A stretch of DNA of 6,727 bases from Deltaproteobacteria bacterium (GTDB taxonomy: Bacteria > Desulfobacterota > Desulfobacteria > Desulfobacterales > JAFDDL01): the NCBI GenBank assembly GCA_019310865.1, contig JAFDDL010000195.1, forward strand, positions 1-6,727, in the 5' to 3' direction. Shown piece by piece: positions 5,791-6,727 of this stretch. The notes under the pieces are model-generated. The model searched no databases. It was not told where the DNA came from and saw only the letters and a list, made by a program, of their open reading frames with translations. Position 1 is the stretch's first letter. Each line of letters begins with the position of its first letter. Made by a program: the position numbers and the translations under genes.

Positions 5791-5806
5791 AGCAGAAACC
5801 GTGCCA
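5791..5806 (-). promoter_or_regulatory. sigma-54 (-24/-12) promoter of pspA
   Basis: The minus strand reads TGGCACGGTTTCTGCT. It has the GG of the -24 element and the GC of the -12 element separated by exactly 10 nt, and a perfect TGGCAC. Transcription would start near 5780, about 33 nt before the pspA ATG. Sigma-54 control by the enhancer-binding protein PspF is the rule for E. coli pspA, so the position fits; no pspF gene is in the window. Confidence 0.82.
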
Positions 5807-5810
5807 GTGG

Positions 5811-5844
5811 TTGTAACATATTAATATAACATCATATGTTGTAA
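5811..5844. other. A/T-rich dyad just upstream of the pspA promoter
   Basis: AACATAT (5815-5821) and ATATGTT (5834-5840) form perfect inverted arms 12 nt apart. Outer bases extend the arms to 11 bp with two G-T pairs. It begins 5 nt upstream of the -24 element, where a bending protein or an added regulator could bind. No protein can be named from sequence. Confidence 0.35.
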
Positions 5845-5860
5845 ATCCACCCTGACAACC

Positions 5861-5907
5861 CATGCAAGCATGTTAGCCCTAATTGCCGATTATTGGCATT
5901 TAATGCC
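5861..5907. promoter_or_regulatory. candidate enhancer region with two short palindromes upstream of pspA
   Basis: CATGC-AA-GCATG (5861-5872) and GGCATT-T-AATGCC (5895-5907) lie about 80-130 nt upstream of the predicted sigma-54 start. That is the usual distance for activator sites of bacterial enhancer-binding proteins. I cannot match either to a known PspF site with confidence. Confidence 0.3.
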
Positions 5908-5945
5908 TTTTCGGGTATTAATCGCCACTAAATTCACCCGATGAA

Positions 5946-6015
5946 AAAGGGGGACGTTCATGCATAAATGCATAACTCTTGAGAGTTATGCATTTATGCA
6001 TGAACGTCCCCCTTT
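5946..6015 (-). terminator. perfect 34-bp-arm palindrome acting as terminator of the kinase gene
   Basis: Arms 5946-5979 and 5982-6015 are perfectly complementary around a 2-bp centre. On the minus strand the stem starts inside the kinase stop codon (6014-6016), opens with AAAGGGGGACGTTC, closes with GAACGTCCCCC, and runs into TTTTTC, so it is a plausible intrinsic terminator. It is far longer than a usual terminator. Each arm also contains a tandem octamer (ATGCATAA twice at 5960-5975, complement at 5986-6001). This suggests a mobile or dispersed palindromic repeat that has been co-opted. Confidence 0.75.
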
Positions 6016-6727
6016 ATACCGGGATGGTAAAATGAAAGCGGCTGCCTTTGCCGTCGCCCTCACTTTCCGCCCAGATTCGGCCCCCATGAAGTTCTACATA
6101 TTCTTTCGTCAGAGAAAGCCCCAGGCCGGTGCCTTGATATTTTCGTGTCGATGCGGATTCTGCCTGTTCAAAGGGAGAAAAAATGCGCTCAAGATCATCA
6201 GACGCAATTCCAATGCCGCTGTCGCAGACGCTGATATGAATCTCACCGTTCTGTCTTGATCCATCCCCGTTACCGTTTCCTTGCGATACCGTCAAGTTGA
6301 CTTTACCACCCTCGGGTGTAAATTTGACCGCATTGGCCAGAAGGTTATAGAGAATTTGCTTGATCTTACGTTCGTCTACGAGAATCTTTTCAGCGATGCT
6401 CTGAATGTCTGTCGATACCTTGATACCATGCTTCAAGGACTTTTGTTTAACCATTATGACGCTGCTTTCAAGGATGTCCGCTATATTGCATTCAGCAAGC
6501 TCCAATTCCGTTTTCCCAGCTTCGATTTTGGAAAGATCCAATATATCATTGATCAACGACAGCAGGTGCTTGCTGCTTTGGAGAATATCGCCAAGGTATT
6601 CTTCCTGCTCGGGAGTCAACGCCCCAAAATGCTTTTCAATCATCAATTCGGAAAAGCCGATAATGTGATTCATGGGTGTTCTCAGCTCATGGCTCATATT
6701 TGCCAGAAATTCACTCTTGGATCGATT
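6014..6727 (-). CDS. sensor histidine kinase, C-terminal part (gene continues past the right edge)
   Basis: The 237 visible residues hold a complete kinase core of the HisKA plus HATPase_c type. Counted from the first visible residue: KSEFLANMSHELRTPMNHI carries the phosphoacceptor H13. The dimerisation helices end around IEAG (68-71). The N-box KIKQILYNLLANAVKFT has N132, G1 is DSGIG (169-173), the F-box is FSPFEQ (183-188) and G2 is GTGLGLS (199-205). A Gly/Asn-rich insert (QGNGNGDGSRQNGE, about 149-162) lies between two strands. The protein ends with HFTIPV and has no C-terminal receiver, so it is not a hybrid kinase at this end. The N-terminal sensor part lies outside the window, so the signal is unknown. 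The internal ATG at 6697 is within the H-box and is not the start. The strong palindrome after its stop separates it from pspA. Confidence 0.93.
   Translation of the reverse strand, partial: NRSKSEFLANMSHELRTPMNHIIGFSELMIEKHFGALTPEQEEYLGDILQSSKHLLSLINDILDLSKIEAGKTELELAECNIADILESSVIMVKQKSLKHGIKVSTDIQSIAEKILVDERKIKQILYNLLANAVKFTPEGGKVNLTVSQGNGNGDGSRQNGEIHISVCDSGIGIASDDLERIFSPFEQAESASTRKYQGTGLGLSLTKEYVELHGGRIWAESEGDGKGSRFHFTIPV

Noticed and set aside
5748..5819. 24-residue extension of PspA
   Set aside because: It runs across the sigma-54 promoter, and the conserved PspA N-terminus starts at 5747 with a strong GGAGG.
5960..6001. Repeated ATGCATAA units as a CRISPR-like array
   Set aside because: The octamers are directly adjacent with no spacers and belong to one palindrome.
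5960..6259. 99-codon plus-strand frame starting in the palindrome
   Set aside because: It begins in the inverted repeat and runs antisense to the kinase ATP-binding domain; it is a shadow.

Overview
The window looks like chromosomal DNA from a Gram-negative bacterium of moderate GC content. A sulfate-reducing or related deltaproteobacterium (Desulfobacterota) is my best guess. The Gram-negative call rests on an outer-membrane barrel C-terminus ending in Phe, an Escherichia coli-type PspA and a sigma-54 promoter. The phylum is an impression from the protein sequences, not something proved here.

Layout, left to right. Positions 1-75 may hold the last codons of an upstream gene. Positions 259-1293 (+) encode a cytoplasmic M19-family (renal-type) dipeptidase, preceded by an imperfect leader hairpin. 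Everything after that is on the minus strand. Positions 1303-1587 are the orphan C-terminus of an outer-membrane beta-barrel protein with no start codon, i.e. a gene remnant. Positions 4327 down to 1599 form a tight four-gene operon, read right to left: ABC ATPase, ABC-2 type permease, YtrA-type GntR repressor, and a membrane-anchored DUF2807 (GIN/'toastrack') protein. Two of its junctions are ATGA overlaps and the third is a 1-nt gap. Positions 4476-4871 encode an unrecognised 131-aa secreted protein. Positions 5076-5747 encode PspA. Positions 6014-6727 encode the catalytic half of a sensor histidine kinase whose gene continues past the right edge.

The most informative signal is regulatory. 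Two near-identical AGTGTA-N12-TACACT dyads occur in the window, one just ahead of the ABC/GntR operon and one ahead of the secreted-protein gene. Each lies over the predicted -10 of a promoter with a perfect TTGACA -35 and an A-tract upstream. This matches what is known of YtrA-class repressors, so the window probably holds a complete small regulon: an autoregulated ABC exporter operon plus a divided-off secreted effector of unknown function. PspA next door has its own sigma-54 (-24/-12) promoter. Together the cluster suggests an envelope-stress neighbourhood.

The other striking object is a perfect 34-bp-arm palindrome with a 2-bp centre. It starts inside the stop codon of the kinase and ends in a T-run, so it can act as its terminator; its internal design suggests a dispersed palindromic repeat. 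Apart from the listed elements I see nothing convincing in the gaps 76-258, 4366-4475, 4984-5075 and 5748-5945. No tRNA, rRNA, CRISPR array or transposase gene is visible.
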